DNA of 64,000 nucleotides from the NCBI GenBank assembly GCA_001411745.2, contig LIQB01000001.1, positions 124,001 to 188,000 on the forward strand, given 5' to 3'. Source of the DNA: Psychrobacter glacincola (GTDB lineage: Bacteria; Pseudomonadota; Gammaproteobacteria; Pseudomonadales; Moraxellaceae). A model generated the notes under the pieces. That model saw nothing but the letters and a program-made list of their open reading frames with translations. It made no database searches and was not told the origin of the DNA. Shown here in pieces: positions 44,492 through 54,463 of this stretch; position 1 is the first letter of the stretch; each line of letters opens with the position of its first letter. The position numbers and the translations under genes were made by a program.

Positions 44492-44692
44492 ATGAGTACC
44501 ATTATCGTTAATGGTAAGACACTACAGACTACCCATCAGACCGTGCAATTGGTCATCAATGAGCTTGGTCTTAGCCAAGGTCGTTATGCAGTAGAAGTCG
44601 ATGGTGAACTGATTCCAAAGAGTGAGCTTGCTCAATTAAGTATCGCTGAAGGTATGAATATCGAAGTGGTACAAGCAGTCGGTGGTGGCTAA
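44492..44692 (+). CDS. thiS: Sulfur carrier protein ThiS
   Basis: Ubiquitin-like carrier whose C-terminal Gly-Gly is adenylated and then thiocarboxylated to give sulfur to ThiG. 66 residues; starts MSTIIVNGKTLQTTHQTVQLVINELGL and ends VQAVGGG with the required di-glycine. AAGGAG 9 bases before the ATG, a strong site. Thiamine partner thiG is at 18320, 26 kb away. Followed by a terminator. Confidence 0.94.
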   Translation: MSTIIVNGKTLQTTHQTVQLVINELGLSQGRYAVEVDGELIPKSELAQLSIAEGMNIEVVQAVGGG

Positions 44693-44781
44693 TTAGCCAA
44701 AATAATGATCTATTGATCTGAAAATAAATGTGCTTAAAGAAATATATTTAAAGGTGGGTTTTTAAAAAATAATTGCTCATA

Positions 44782-44819
44782 AAAAAGACCTCAACGTAGC
44801 AAACGTTCGAGGTCTTTTT
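44782..44819. terminator. Terminator downstream of thiS
   Basis: Stem AAAAAGACCTC (44782-44792) with GAGGTCTTTTT (44809-44819); the inner AACG/CGTT pair extends it. It can act in both directions, serving thiS and the convergent hpf. Confidence 0.88.
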
Positions 44820-44929
44820 CCGTTTTAGGCAATGTCATTTAGAGATATCTAAAAATGCGGCTATTTATACTATTTATTATTTCATCAGCTAGTAATCATT
44901 AACCTTTAAATATCCTAAACTCTATAACA

Positions 44930-45298
44930 TTAAACTGCTGGAGCGGCATCATCTGTCATCAGCTCTTCATAGCGTCCATCACGCCCAGCACCCTGAGTCT
45001 TTTTGCTCTCCAACTTGGTTTTGTACTTGCGTACTTGTCTATCAAGTTTGTCTGCCATCTCGTTAATGGCTTTATACATATCATCGTCAAGCGCTTGGAC
45101 AAACATCTCTTTACCCGAGACTCGCATAATCGCTTCAGCCTTATGGCTCTTTATAGCACCGCTGTTATCTAATGATAAAATGACTTGAATACTTTGAATT
45201 TGATCAAAATGACGACCAATTTTATCAAGTTTTTCTTGAACAGCTGCGTTCATAGCGTCGGTAACACTGATATGGTGACCACTGATAGAAACATTCAT
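44930..45298 (-). CDS. hpf: Ribosome hibernation promoting factor HPF
   Basis: Binds the 30S subunit in stationary phase and promotes inactive 70S/100S ribosomes. N-terminal beta-alpha-beta core MNVSISGHHISVTDAMNAAVQEKLDKIGRHFD, then IKSHKAEAIMRVSGKEMFVQALDDDMYKAINEMADKLDRQVRKYKTKLES. 122 residues, a short-type HPF with a modest C-terminal tail. AAAGGA 7 bases before the ATG. Downstream of rpoN on the same strand, the usual rpoN-hpf order, though 428 bases apart. Confidence 0.93.
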   Translation of the reverse strand: MNVSISGHHISVTDAMNAAVQEKLDKIGRHFDQIQSIQVILSLDNSGAIKSHKAEAIMRVSGKEMFVQALDDDMYKAINEMADKLDRQVRKYKTKLESKKTQGAGRDGRYEELMTDDAAPAV

Positions 45299-45726
45299 AT
45301 TGTTGTCCTTTTATTATGACTTACATTGTTGCCTACGTTGTTGCTTGCGTTGTTACTTACAATCAACAGATGAGCCAGCATTCCTGCTTTTTCACCCTGC
45401 CTTACCAACAATGAATGGGGTGTCCTTATTAATTAGCGCCTTTAATAATCGATGCTTTTAGCAAAAATCGAACGTATCCTTTCGTTGTCATTTTGATTAA
45501 TGAGATAAGTAAATACGCTAAATCGACACTTAGATTTCGTTGTTGGTATGACTCTAATTTGTCATGAATATCGAATAGTAGCAAGACAGTAAAGTGTAAT
45601 TAAATGTAATAAAAACGGTTGTTTCCTCAATGTTTCTATATAATCAGAAAATTTTATTTTTTATATTTATCAGGAAGTATATTAGCGATAGCACGATTTT
45701 TCTCTTAACTCATTGAATTACGACAT
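45299..45726. other. Intergenic region between rpoN and hpf
   Basis: About 430 bases with no gene. Near the hpf start is an imperfect GTTGTTGCTTGC-type repeat (about 45318-45362, three related units). The wide gap suggests hpf has its own promoter. Confidence 0.5.
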
Positions 45727-47376
45727 TTAATATTTCTGTTTACGCTGAGTAGACGAGCCAATATTCATTGCTTCACGATATTTGGCCACGGTTCTTCTGG
45801 CGATATCGATACCTTCGGATAATAAACAATCTTTTATCCGACTGTCTGATAATGGCTTTTTGGCATCTTCGTCGGCTATCAGTTGCTTAATCATGGCGCT
45901 AATGGCAGTCGATGAAATATCGCCGTCGGTACTGCTGACATGAGATGAAAAGAAATGCTTGAGTGAAAATAATCCCTGCGGCGTCAAAATTGTTTTACTG
46001 GTGGTTAGACGTGAAACGGTCGATTCGTGCAAATCCACTTCTTCCGCAATGGCTTTTAGGATGAGCGGTTGCATGGCAGTCGCGCCATGCTGCAAGAACT
46101 CTTGCTGATAACGCACGATACTGGTTGCCACTTTTAATAAGTTTTGATTGCGCTCTTCAATACTACGAATAAACAAGCGGGCATCGGTGAGGTTTTCACG
46201 CAGATATTGATTGTCGGGGCTGTCATCACCGCGCTTCACCAAATTGGCATATTCTTGATTGACTCTTAGCTTTGGCAGGGTGTCAGGATTGAGGCGCACA
46301 TACCAGCCGTCCTCTTGCGTCGATGTATCTGAACTCGTCTGACTCTGATGGTGACGTATAGGCGTGACCAAAACATCAGGAATATCATAGCTGGCTGGCG
46401 ACTGAGTATAGTCTGGTTGGCTGCTTTGAAACAGCAATCCAGGTGACGGATTCAAGGTACGCAGCAAGTTAAGCGCGGGGGTAATCTGTGCAGGTGCGAG
46501 ACCAGTCCGCTCAGTCAATGCTTTAATGTTATTGCTCACCAAATGCTCACTGGCTGACAATAATGCTTGTGCTTCTTTTAGATGATCAGTATTTGCATCG
46601 AGCTTGGACAACTGAATCGCTAGGCACTCACTGAGATTTCGCGCCCCGACACCCAGCGGATCGCAAGACTGAATAACCCGTAAAACAGCCATGACTTCAT
46701 CGTGCTCAACAGATTCATCCCATTGATAAAAACTTGCCATGGTATCGAAGCTTTGCAACAGCTCATCGATATCAAGCCGCACAAAACCCATGTCATCCAT
46801 AGAATCCATCAGATAGGTTGCAATCAACATGTCCGCTTCTGAGAGATGCTTAAAGTTCAGCTGCCAGCGCACATGGTCTTGTATGGTGGCAGAAGTGCCG
46901 CCTTGATAAATATCCAAATCCTCGTCACTTTTGCTCCCCGAACTGCTTGCCGTAGATGCATAATTACTGCTATCAACACTACTTTCAAAGCTACTATAGT
47001 CGTCACTATCCATCGTATGATTGTCTATGGCACCATCATCGATACTGGCTTGCTGTAATTTGTCCAAGCTGTCACTAAATTCTTCATCTGGTTCAGAGGT
47101 ATGGGTATTACTCTCAGAGGTTGCACTAAAAGTATCAGTACTCTGGTTCCAGCTATCAAGTGTCAATGACTCATCTACTCTATCGCCGCTGCCATAATCG
47201 TATTCATCTTCATCATCCTCAATACGTTCAAGCAATGGATTACTATCCAGCTTGGCCTGAACTTCTTGCGCAAGCTCAAGACTAGAGAGTTGCAGCAATT
47301 TAATGGCTTGCTGCATTTGCGGGGTCAGTTTTTGTGAGGTGCTCAGCGTGGTCGCCAATCCGAAAGACATACTCAT
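45727..47376 (-). CDS. rpoN: RNA polymerase sigma-54 factor RpoN
   Basis: Alternative sigma factor for enhancer-dependent promoters. Activator-interacting N-terminus LTPQMQQAIKLLQLSSLELAQEVQ with the LQ-rich region, an acidic Ser/Asp-rich region II at about 50-160, the core-binding domain (WQLNFKHLSEADM...PLGVGARNLSECLAIQL), and the DNA-binding end with the RpoN box in ARRTVAKYREAMNI. 549 residues, longer than E. coli (477) because of the acidic region. ATG at 47376 or 47370; neither has a strong ribosome site. Confidence 0.96.
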   Translation of the reverse strand: MSMSFGLATTLSTSQKLTPQMQQAIKLLQLSSLELAQEVQAKLDSNPLLERIEDDEDEYDYGSGDRVDESLTLDSWNQSTDTFSATSESNTHTSEPDEEFSDSLDKLQQASIDDGAIDNHTMDSDDYSSFESSVDSSNYASTASSSGSKSDEDLDIYQGGTSATIQDHVRWQLNFKHLSEADMLIATYLMDSMDDMGFVRLDIDELLQSFDTMASFYQWDESVEHDEVMAVLRVIQSCDPLGVGARNLSECLAIQLSKLDANTDHLKEAQALLSASEHLVSNNIKALTERTGLAPAQITPALNLLRTLNPSPGLLFQSSQPDYTQSPASYDIPDVLVTPIRHHQSQTSSDTSTQEDGWYVRLNPDTLPKLRVNQEYANLVKRGDDSPDNQYLRENLTDARLFIRSIEERNQNLLKVATSIVRYQQEFLQHGATAMQPLILKAIAEEVDLHESTVSRLTTSKTILTPQGLFSLKHFFSSHVSSTDGDISSTAISAMIKQLIADEDAKKPLSDSRIKDCLLSEGIDIARRTVAKYREAMNIGSSTQRKQKY

Positions 47377-47689
47377 GGGTGGCTTATTACACTCCGATAC
47401 TGGTGATAGTCTATATATGTTGCCACTTAAAGTAGCGATTTAACGTTATCAGGACATGACGATAGCATTTTTCGTGGCAATTTTGCTATGATAATTTATA
47501 GACGGCCCAATACGCTTATTGCTCTCTACTTATAAAACTCTATAAATTTGACCGTTTTAGCATGAACTGCCAAACAATAAACAACCAAATCTTGTTGATA
47601 ATAATAAGGCTATATAAAAAATACAAGGTACATGACACAAAACCTTCGAGCCAATTGAATCACTCTTAACATTAACCGAGAATAATACG
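47377..47689. other. Divergent intergenic region rpoN / nitrilase-family gene
   Basis: About 310 bases, AT-rich. Expected to carry both promoters; no other structure recognised. Confidence 0.5.
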
Positions 47690-48586
47690 ATGAATAACCA
47701 AGCAAACAAACCGCACCTTATCACTGCTGCGATTCAAATGAATAGCCAGCAAAACATCGAAAAAAACGTAACGGCTATAAAAGCTGCCATCAGCGATGCC
47801 AGTCATCAAGGTGCTCATCTTGTTGTCTTACCTGAAAACTGCTGTAGCATGGGCGAGCAATTTGCCACCGCAGAGCGCTTTGATGCGCTATCAGCGACGA
47901 TAGCAGACTATGCCAGTACTTACGGTGTCTATGTGCTGGCAGGCTCACTGCCCTGCCCTTATCGCCCTGATGGCGTTATCGTGCCTGATGGCAGACTGCG
48001 CCAAGTCAGTCAGCTATTTGCCCCTGATGGTACGCGAGTGGCACGCTATGACAAAATTCACCTATTCACGGCGACGGTAGCAGATAAACATGGCAGCTAT
48101 AATGAAGCGGCGACGTTTGAGCCCGGCACACAGACTGTAGTTGCAACAGTAGAGAGTAATCATGCTGCTTATCAACTGGGTATGATGGTTTGTTTTGATT
48201 TGCGTTTTCCCGCATTGGCACAGCGCTTACGTCAAGCAGGCGCTGACCTATTAAGTGCGCCATCGGCATTTACTTACTTAACGGGGCAAGCACACTGGTC
48301 GCTGTTACTTCGCGCACGGGCGTTAGACAGTCAGTGCATGGTCATTGGCGCAGCACAAGGCGGCGACCATGTTTATAAAAACGGTGATATCCGTCAAACG
48401 TGGGGGCATACCACTATTACAGCTTTTGATGGCACAATTATTAACAGCTATGAGGATAGTGAATTAAACAACGCTATTAATAAAGATAATAAAAATTATG
48501 CTTTGATCTTGGCAACCTTAGATAAACAGACTCAACAGCAAGGCCGCCAAAAAATGCCCATTTTTGATTGTCATCGTTTGGCGTAA
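47690..48586 (+). CDS. Carbon-nitrogen hydrolase (nitrilase superfamily, Nit-type)
   Basis: Amidase of the nitrilase superfamily with the Glu-Lys-Cys triad: Glu in VVLPENCCSMG, Lys in YDKIHLF and Cys in MMVCFDLRFP. The sequence pattern (QMNSQQNIEKN, DKIHLFTATV, QLGMMVCFDLRFPALAQRLRQAGADLL, WSLLLRARALDSQCMVIGAAQGG) is closest to the Nit1/NitFhit group whose characterised members hydrolyse deaminated glutathione. 298 residues. Substrate is inferred only. Convergent with xerC. Confidence 0.88.
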   Translation: MNNQANKPHLITAAIQMNSQQNIEKNVTAIKAAISDASHQGAHLVVLPENCCSMGEQFATAERFDALSATIADYASTYGVYVLAGSLPCPYRPDGVIVPDGRLRQVSQLFAPDGTRVARYDKIHLFTATVADKHGSYNEAATFEPGTQTVVATVESNHAAYQLGMMVCFDLRFPALAQRLRQAGADLLSAPSAFTYLTGQAHWSLLLRARALDSQCMVIGAAQGGDHVYKNGDIRQTWGHTTITAFDGTIINSYEDSELNNAINKDNKNYALILATLDKQTQQQGRQKMPIFDCHRLA

Positions 48587-48613
48587 GTCAATTTCAATAT
48601 TGAGTATTGAGTG

Positions 48614-49663
48614 TTAGGTGTTATTTTTTTCGGTCCGTGTATGAGTCGCGCGCGGATGAGCGCGATCATAGACTTGCGTGAGTTTGGCAAAATCGACATG
48701 GGTATAAATTTGCGTGGTACTGATATCGCTATGCCCAAGCATTTCTTGCACCGCGCGCAAATCGCCACTGCCTGACAGCATGTGCGAGGCAAAACAATGA
48801 CGCAATAGATGCGGATACATATTTTGTGCGATGCCGGCACGCGTAGCCGCAACTTTGAGACGCTGCTGCACTGCCCGTGTCGATAAACGCGTACCTAGTT
48901 TTTCACTAATGAATAATGCGCTGTCCATTTGCTCCACCCACAGATTACGATGCGGTAGATAACGGCTAATCGCTTCTGCTGCCTTGATACCTAACGGCAC
49001 CAAACGCGTTTTATTGCCCTTACCTGTCACGCGCACGCGCAGGTCTGACAAATCTACATCTACCATATCCAACGCGACCAACTCACCTACGCGCAGACCG
49101 CTGCTGTATAGCAATTCAAACATCGCCTTATCACGCAGCCATAGGCGCGCTTGTTCGGGTGTGTCAGGCATCTCTTGGTCAAGCAGCTGAGTGAGCAAAT
49201 CAACATCAGCGATAGACGGCAGCGGTCGAGGACTACGTTTGAGCTGATAGCCAGTCGTTGGGTTAATACGTGCCAAGTTCTCTTCTATCAACCAGCCATA
49301 AAAATGACGAATGGCTGACAGCTCTTGCTGGACGCTGGCAAGTGCCAGTTTATCTTCATCCAAGCGTTGGCTAATATGCTGGGCTAATTGGCGCTTATCG
49401 CAGCGCGTCCACGTCAGGCGTTTCCCACGTAAAAATAGCGCCAATTGGTTGAGTCCTGCAAAATAAGCGGTCAACGTATGCGGCGAATGATTACGCACCG
49501 ACAAGACATTAAGCCAACGATGTACGGGCGCTAACAAATCACGTAATGCAGCATCCGACTCTATAGCCGCGGCGTGCTCGACTGATAGCCATACTTTTGC
49601 CTCAGAATCTGAAGTAGGCTCTATCGCATGATTGTTTTTATTAGACATAGCCCTATTATCCAT
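48614..49663 (-). CDS. xerC: Tyrosine recombinase XerC
   Basis: Site-specific recombinase that, with XerD, resolves chromosome dimers at dif. The catalytic residues are visible: Arg in SSGLRVGELVAL, His-xx-Arg in HLLRHCFASHML, His in LGHSDISTTQIYTHV and the Tyr of that same segment. 349 residues, slightly longer than E. coli XerC (298) at both ends. I call XerC rather than XerD from the dapF-xerC order. The ATG at 49663 overlaps the dapF stop (TAATG), so the two are translationally coupled. Confidence 0.93.
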   Translation of the reverse strand: MDNRAMSNKNNHAIEPTSDSEAKVWLSVEHAAAIESDAALRDLLAPVHRWLNVLSVRNHSPHTLTAYFAGLNQLALFLRGKRLTWTRCDKRQLAQHISQRLDEDKLALASVQQELSAIRHFYGWLIEENLARINPTTGYQLKRSPRPLPSIADVDLLTQLLDQEMPDTPEQARLWLRDKAMFELLYSSGLRVGELVALDMVDVDLSDLRVRVTGKGNKTRLVPLGIKAAEAISRYLPHRNLWVEQMDSALFISEKLGTRLSTRAVQQRLKVAATRAGIAQNMYPHLLRHCFASHMLSGSGDLRAVQEMLGHSDISTTQIYTHVDFAKLTQVYDRAHPRATHTRTEKNNT

Positions 49664-50550
49664 TAGCCTTCTGGATTGGGCTTGATGCCCGCTTGTGCCA
49701 TCAGACCATCTGGGCTAAATACGCCTTCGTAAACAAAGGCGGTCGGACCGGTCATCATCACTGAATAACCCGGCTGCCATTTGATAATCATACTGCCACC
49801 ATAAAGCTGCGCACGCACGTCTTCGCCTTCATCGAGCCAACCTTCACGGATACCAACCGCTACTGCGGCACAAGCGCCAGTACCACAGGCTTGTGTCTCA
49901 CCGACACCGCGCTCATAGACACGCAGACGAATATGACGCTGGTTCATCACTTGCATAAATCCAACATTGACGCGGTCGGGAAAGGCAGGATGCGATTCGA
50001 TGGCTTTACCTAAGGTTTCAACGTCGGCATCGAGCACGTTATCAACTTTGATAACGGCATGCGGGTTACCCATATTGGCAACATAAAGCTGTACAGGAGT
50101 GCCATTTACATCGAGATGATAAGCATTTTGGATTTTGGTCGTGGCTCTGGGGGTAAAAGGAATCTCGCTTGGTTCAAACTTAGGCTTACCCATATCAACT
50201 TCGACCCAGCCATAACGATCAGTGGTCAATGAAATGATGCCGCTCGCCGTCTCAACACGCAAACGCTGTTTAAATGACAGTTTACGCGCTTGCACAAAAC
50301 GGGCAAAACAGCGCGCACCATTACCGCACTGCTCAACTTCTGACCCATCAGCATTAAAAATGCGATAACTAAAATCAACGTCAGGACGCATCGGTGGCTC
50401 AACGACGAGCAGCTGATCAAAGCCAATACCCAAATGACGGTCACCCAGTAACTGTACCAAATCCTTGGTCAAATCTAAGCGCTGAGTCACCAAATCGATG
50501 ACCATAAAGTCATTGCCCAGACCATGCATCTTCGTAAATTCTATTAGCAT
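49663..50550 (-). CDS. dapF: Diaminopimelate epimerase
   Basis: Converts LL- to meso-diaminopimelate for peptidoglycan and lysine. The two catalytic cysteines are in EQCGNGARCFARF and ETQACGTGACAAVAVG; N-terminus FTKMHGLGNDFMVID is the family start. 295 residues. The gene couples to xerC by a one-base stop/start overlap. lysA lies 262 bases upstream on the same strand, with a terminator and a MITE fragment between. Confidence 0.96.
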   Translation of the reverse strand: MLIEFTKMHGLGNDFMVIDLVTQRLDLTKDLVQLLGDRHLGIGFDQLLVVEPPMRPDVDFSYRIFNADGSEVEQCGNGARCFARFVQARKLSFKQRLRVETASGIISLTTDRYGWVEVDMGKPKFEPSEIPFTPRATTKIQNAYHLDVNGTPVQLYVANMGNPHAVIKVDNVLDADVETLGKAIESHPAFPDRVNVGFMQVMNQRHIRLRVYERGVGETQACGTGACAAVAVGIREGWLDEGEDVRAQLYGGSMIIKWQPGYSVMMTGPTAFVYEGVFSPDGLMAQAGIKPNPEG

Positions 50551-50703
50551 ATCCTTGTTATCCTATCCTATTTTTATGTATGTCTTATATTAGCACGCTG
50601 TCAGATACAATCATAACTATCACCGCTATCAAATACTAAGTTAACACGATGCTAAATCCACCTTGTACAGCCAAACTGATATCTCTCATTAGAGCAGGCC
50701 ATA

Positions 50704-50738
50704 AAAAAGCCTATCATCATAAAGACAATAGGCTTTTT
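50704..50738. terminator. Terminator between lysA and dapF
   Basis: Stem AAAAAGCCTAT (50704-50714) with ATAGGCTTTTT (50728-50738), flanked by T-rich sequence on the minus strand. It lies about 75 bases past the lysA stop and suggests dapF-xerC has its own promoter. Confidence 0.85.
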
Positions 50739-50740
50739 AT

Positions 50741-50806
50741 CTAGGGCATGTCCTCAATCTGAACGAAAACGCCTAAATGGGCTAAAAATGGCTAAATCTG
50801 TTGGTC
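50741..50806. repeat. MITE family A, one-ended fragment (copy 4)
   Basis: CTAGGGCATGTCCTCAAT matches the left end of copy 1, followed by GCCTAAATGGGCTAAAAATGG which matches its interior (6599-6615). The similarity stops just before the lysA stop codon at 50813; the other end is missing. Confidence 0.7.
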
Positions 50807-50812
50807 AACGAT

Positions 50813-52168
50813 TTATTTACCTTGCCACAATACTTCGTCCGCATATAGTGCTTCAATGGTTTCGCGTTTGCGAATCAGTTGATGGTTATCATCGGCGACC
50901 ATTACCTCACTAGCACGCGGGCGTGAATTATAATTGCTACTCATGGTAAAGCCATACGCACCAGCGCCTGTGATTGCTAAAACATCGCCTGCCGCGAGCG
51001 ACAATAAACGGTCTTTCGCTAAAAAATCACCCGTTTCGCAAATAGCGCCAACGATATCCCATGGCTGCGTGCCATCAGTGTCGATGCCATTCTCAGGCAA
51101 AACGCTTGGAATGACTGCCATTTCAGCTTGATATAACGCCGGACGAATCAAGTCATTCATTGCTGCGTCAACAATGGCAAAGTTCTTATGTTCCGTTGGT
51201 TTTAGCACATCAACCTTGGTCAATAATACCCCAGCATTTGCCACAATACTGCGACCCGGCTCAAAGAATACCGTTAAGCCAAGCTCACTAAGTTTCGGTA
51301 ATAACGCTTGAGCAAACTCGTCGATAGATACTGGTGTCTCATCGATATAACGCACACCCAAACCACCGCCCAAATCGATATGACGCAGCTCGATACCTTT
51401 ATCACGTAAATTGTGTATTAGCTCAATCACTTTATCTAAAGCTGCAACAAATGGCGCAACCTCAGTCAACTGCGAGCCAATATGACAGTCAATACCGACG
51501 ATATCGATATGTGATAATTGCGCCGCTTGCTCATAGACGGCAACCGCGTCTTCGTGGGTGATACCAAATTTATTGTCTTTTAACCCTGTTGAAATATACG
51601 GATGCGTCTTGGCGTCGACATTGGGATTAACCCGTAATGAAATTGGCGCAGGTTTATCCAATTTCTGTGCCACATCATTAATCAAAGTCAGCTCGCTGAT
51701 TGACTCAACGTTAAAACAACCAATACCTTGGGTCAGGGCATACTCGATATCGCTATCAGTCTTGCCGACGCCTGAGAACACCACACGTGAAGCATCACCA
51801 CCTGCCGCCAGTACGCGCATGAGCTCGCCGCGTGAAACGATATCAAACCCTGCCCCTGCTTGCGCCAATATACCAAGTACCGCAAGGTTAGAGTTTGCTT
51901 TTACCGCATAACAAATCTGGTGCGTTAAACTGGCAAAGCTATCGCTATAAGCTTGATAGACATCCAAAATGGCTTGTTTTGAGTAGACATAGCATGGCGT
52001 ATCGTAGTGTTTAACCACATCATCAATACTCACCTGCTCCATATACAATGTACCATTGTGATAATCTAGCGCGGGTAAATGGGCAGTTAAAGCTTGAGGA
52101 TTAACATACAAGCCTTGCTCAGTTTGGATCGTGACAGATTCGCCAGTTTGTTGCTCAGAATGACTCAT
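50813..52168 (-). CDS. lysA: Diaminopimelate decarboxylase
   Basis: PLP enzyme that decarboxylates meso-diaminopimelate to lysine. PLP lysine is in CYAVKANSNLAVL; other landmarks are GVGKTDSDIEYAL, RVNPNVDAKTHPYISTGLKDNKFGI, HIGSQL, HIDLGGGLGVRY, EPGRSIVANAG and CETGDFLAKDR, with the substrate-binding AGAYGFTMSSNYNSRPR. 451 residues, about 30 longer than E. coli at the N-terminus. Forms the conserved lptM-lysA-dapF-xerC block. Ribosome site is weak (AGAGATG). Confidence 0.96.
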   Translation of the reverse strand: MSHSEQQTGESVTIQTEQGLYVNPQALTAHLPALDYHNGTLYMEQVSIDDVVKHYDTPCYVYSKQAILDVYQAYSDSFASLTHQICYAVKANSNLAVLGILAQAGAGFDIVSRGELMRVLAAGGDASRVVFSGVGKTDSDIEYALTQGIGCFNVESISELTLINDVAQKLDKPAPISLRVNPNVDAKTHPYISTGLKDNKFGITHEDAVAVYEQAAQLSHIDIVGIDCHIGSQLTEVAPFVAALDKVIELIHNLRDKGIELRHIDLGGGLGVRYIDETPVSIDEFAQALLPKLSELGLTVFFEPGRSIVANAGVLLTKVDVLKPTEHKNFAIVDAAMNDLIRPALYQAEMAVIPSVLPENGIDTDGTQPWDIVGAICETGDFLAKDRLLSLAAGDVLAITGAGAYGFTMSSNYNSRPRASEVMVADDNHQLIRKRETIEALYADEVLWQGK

Positions 52169-52261
52169 ATAAACATCTCTAATTTCATCAGGTTATCAAA
52201 GTTAAAAAATCTTAGGGTGCACACCGAAATCTCGTTGACGGCATTGAGTTTTTAATCACAA

Positions 52262-52546
52262 TCAATAATCATTCGGGTCTTCACTGGGTTCCGGTAGCTT
52301 AAAATCATCCATTTCTTGATGACCATCATCTTGTGTCGAATAGGTACTACCCTGTATGCCAGCGCTATCCGTAGCTCCTTGAACCGTCTGGCTACTAGCG
52401 TCGGCGAGGTATAGATTGCCTTTTTGACCGCAACCCGTCAAACCCATCATAACCACCCCACTAATAATAAAAGTGGAGATAACACGGCGACCAAGATCAG
52501 CGACATTAGTGTGCTCAGTTTTCGAAAAGCGGTTAATAGTAAACAT
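52262..52546 (-). CDS. lptM: LptM (YifL-like) lipoprotein
   Basis: Small outer-membrane lipoprotein; E. coli LptM helps LptD oxidative maturation. The signature after the lipobox is GLTGCGQKGNLYLA, close to the E. coli CGQKGPLY pattern. 94 residues from the ATG at 52546, or 113 from 52603; neither start has a clear ribosome site and the pre-lipobox region is long either way. The C-terminal part is acidic (DDFKLPEPSEDPNDY). Position just upstream of lysA is typical for the family. Confidence 0.85.
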   Translation of the reverse strand: MFTINRFSKTEHTNVADLGRRVISTFIISGVVMMGLTGCGQKGNLYLADASSQTVQGATDSAGIQGSTYSTQDDGHQEMDDFKLPEPSEDPNDY

Positions 52547-53230
52547 AGAATAGAGAACCTGTGACTTTGCAATGGCATGAGGATGATAAAAAGCACGAGT
52601 CATAAAGGCGATAGATCAAACCCTATAGACAGCTAAATAAAAGCTATCGCCATCGCTAAAAAATGACAATATGACTGCTTTGGATAATAGCATTATTACA
52701 TAATGCTGTGTGCATACTGAATGTCCCTAATCAATAAATTTGGACGAGTTTGGTTTTGCTAAGTTTTGCTAAGCTTTACTAGACCGTGCAACTGCCATTT
52801 ACTAAGCGAGCGTTGATACTATCGGTCTTAATGTATCGCTATAATGGTAAAACAGCCTATTATATTTACTTGGACAAATTTTCTTACAATTTATTATTAT
52901 CTATTATATTTCGCTGTAGCAGCCGACAAACCCTAGCGACACTCGGTGTACATTTGTATTGTCTATACCACATTCTATCGATTTAACCCTTATAGTTATC
53001 GTGGTATAGCCATAAAACTATGGTACATTATGTGTAGACCTTGCGACTGTGTTGAGGCGCTAGCATGCGACTTAACAAGCACTGATCAATAGTGCCAGCC
53101 CAAGAGTGACCAGAATCAGCAATGTACTTGCTTGACCTATGTCGGCATGGATGCGGCTGGTTTTTGTTTATTCAACCGGTACTCGTCTGTGATGAGTCAC
53201 CCTTTACAAAATACAATCTAAGGACAGAGT
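52547..53230. other. Intergenic region between lptM and ackA
   Basis: About 680 bases. It contains a 10-base tandem TTTTGCTAAG (52754-52773, with a third degenerate unit). A 66-codon open frame at 52786-52986 on the plus strand has no ribosome site or recognisable product and is probably chance. No other gene is seen; promoters for lptM and ackA are expected here. Confidence 0.5.
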
Positions 53231-54463
53231 ATGAGCGCCAGCCTAACCACCACTTTTGATGACAAAAATACCGAAACATCGAACCTAATCAATCCCACCT
53301 TAGTCCTCAACTGCGGTTCCTCTTCTATCAAATACGCGCTGATTAGCGAAGACAATTCTATTCGTATCACTGGTTTGGCCGAAAACTTAGGACTCGATAC
53401 TGCTCGTATCAAACACACGACGTTGAATGGTGATAAGCTGGAAATCTCTATCTCAGGTGGTCGTCATCAGTTAGCATTACAAAAAATCCTTGAGCTATTA
53501 GAACAATATCATTTCATCGCCGTTGGTCATCGCGTGGTTCATGGTGGCCGCGAGTACTCTGCAGCGGTCCGTGTCGATGAGCATGTACTGGACGAAGTAA
53601 AACGCTTAAAAATACTCGCGCCCCTACATAACCCTGCTCATGCTTTAGGCATCGAAGCGGTACAGGCGATTTATCCTGATATTCCTCAAGTCGTCGTCTT
53701 TGATACGGCCTTTCACCAAACCATGCCTCCTGTTGCTTTTCGCTACCCACTACCAAAAGCCCTATACGAAGAACACAAAATCCGCCGTTATGGCTTTCAT
53801 GGTACGTCTCATGCTTACGTCTCAGAGCGTGCCAGTGAAATTACTGAGTCTAAAGGCCCACATGGCTGGCTTACAGCGCATCTGGGTAATGGCTGCTCGG
53901 CAACTGCCGTTTATGACGGCAAAAGTTTCGATACCAGTATGGGTCTGACCCCGCTTGAGGGGCTCATGATGGGTACGCGTAGTGGTGATGTTGACCCAAG
54001 TCTACACATACACCTAAAGCGCCAGCTCGGTATGAGCTTGGAAGAGATTGATGCCATGCTCAATAATGAAAGTGGTCTATTGGGTGTCTCAGGATTGTCT
54101 AATGATTTACGTACCGTCGAACAAGCGGCGAACGAAGGTCATGCAGATGCCAAACTCGCTATCGAGATGTTCTGTTACCGCGTCGGTAAATATCTTGCCA
54201 GCTTAAGCTGCGCGCTGCCAGAATTCACAGGCATTGTCTTTACGGGTGGTATCGGCGAAAACTCAGTCACCACCCGAACCAGTATCCTAGAAGTGATGCG
54301 TCATTTCGGCATAAAAGTAGACGCTGACAAAAATGCGAGCTTGTTTGGTGGTAGCGAAGGCAGCTTCCACGCAGACGATAGCAGCATCGAGCTGTGGGTT
54401 GTGCCAACTGATGAAGAGTGCCGTATTGCCCAAGAAACACGTGAAGCATTGGGCTTACTCTAA
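53231..54463 (+). CDS. ackA: Acetate kinase
   Basis: Interconverts acetate plus ATP and acetyl phosphate. N-terminal LVLNCGSSSIKYAL, the GHRVVHGG block, RRYGFHGTSHAYV, TAHLGNGCSATAV, GLTPLEGLMMGTRSGDVDP and FTGGIGENSV are all present. 410 residues with about 15 extra at the N-terminus. AAGGA 6 bases before the ATG. pta follows 214 bases downstream on the same strand; a hairpin lies in that gap. Confidence 0.96.
   Translation: MSASLTTTFDDKNTETSNLINPTLVLNCGSSSIKYALISEDNSIRITGLAENLGLDTARIKHTTLNGDKLEISISGGRHQLALQKILELLEQYHFIAVGHRVVHGGREYSAAVRVDEHVLDEVKRLKILAPLHNPAHALGIEAVQAIYPDIPQVVVFDTAFHQTMPPVAFRYPLPKALYEEHKIRRYGFHGTSHAYVSERASEITESKGPHGWLTAHLGNGCSATAVYDGKSFDTSMGLTPLEGLMMGTRSGDVDPSLHIHLKRQLGMSLEEIDAMLNNESGLLGVSGLSNDLRTVEQAANEGHADAKLAIEMFCYRVGKYLASLSCALPEFTGIVFTGGIGENSVTTRTSILEVMRHFGIKVDADKNASLFGGSEGSFHADDSSIELWVVPTDEECRIAQETREALGLL

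Noticed and set aside
52786..52986. Small protein of 66 residues between lptM and ackA
   Set aside because: No ribosome site, no recognisable sequence, unusual composition; most likely a chance frame in AT-rich DNA.
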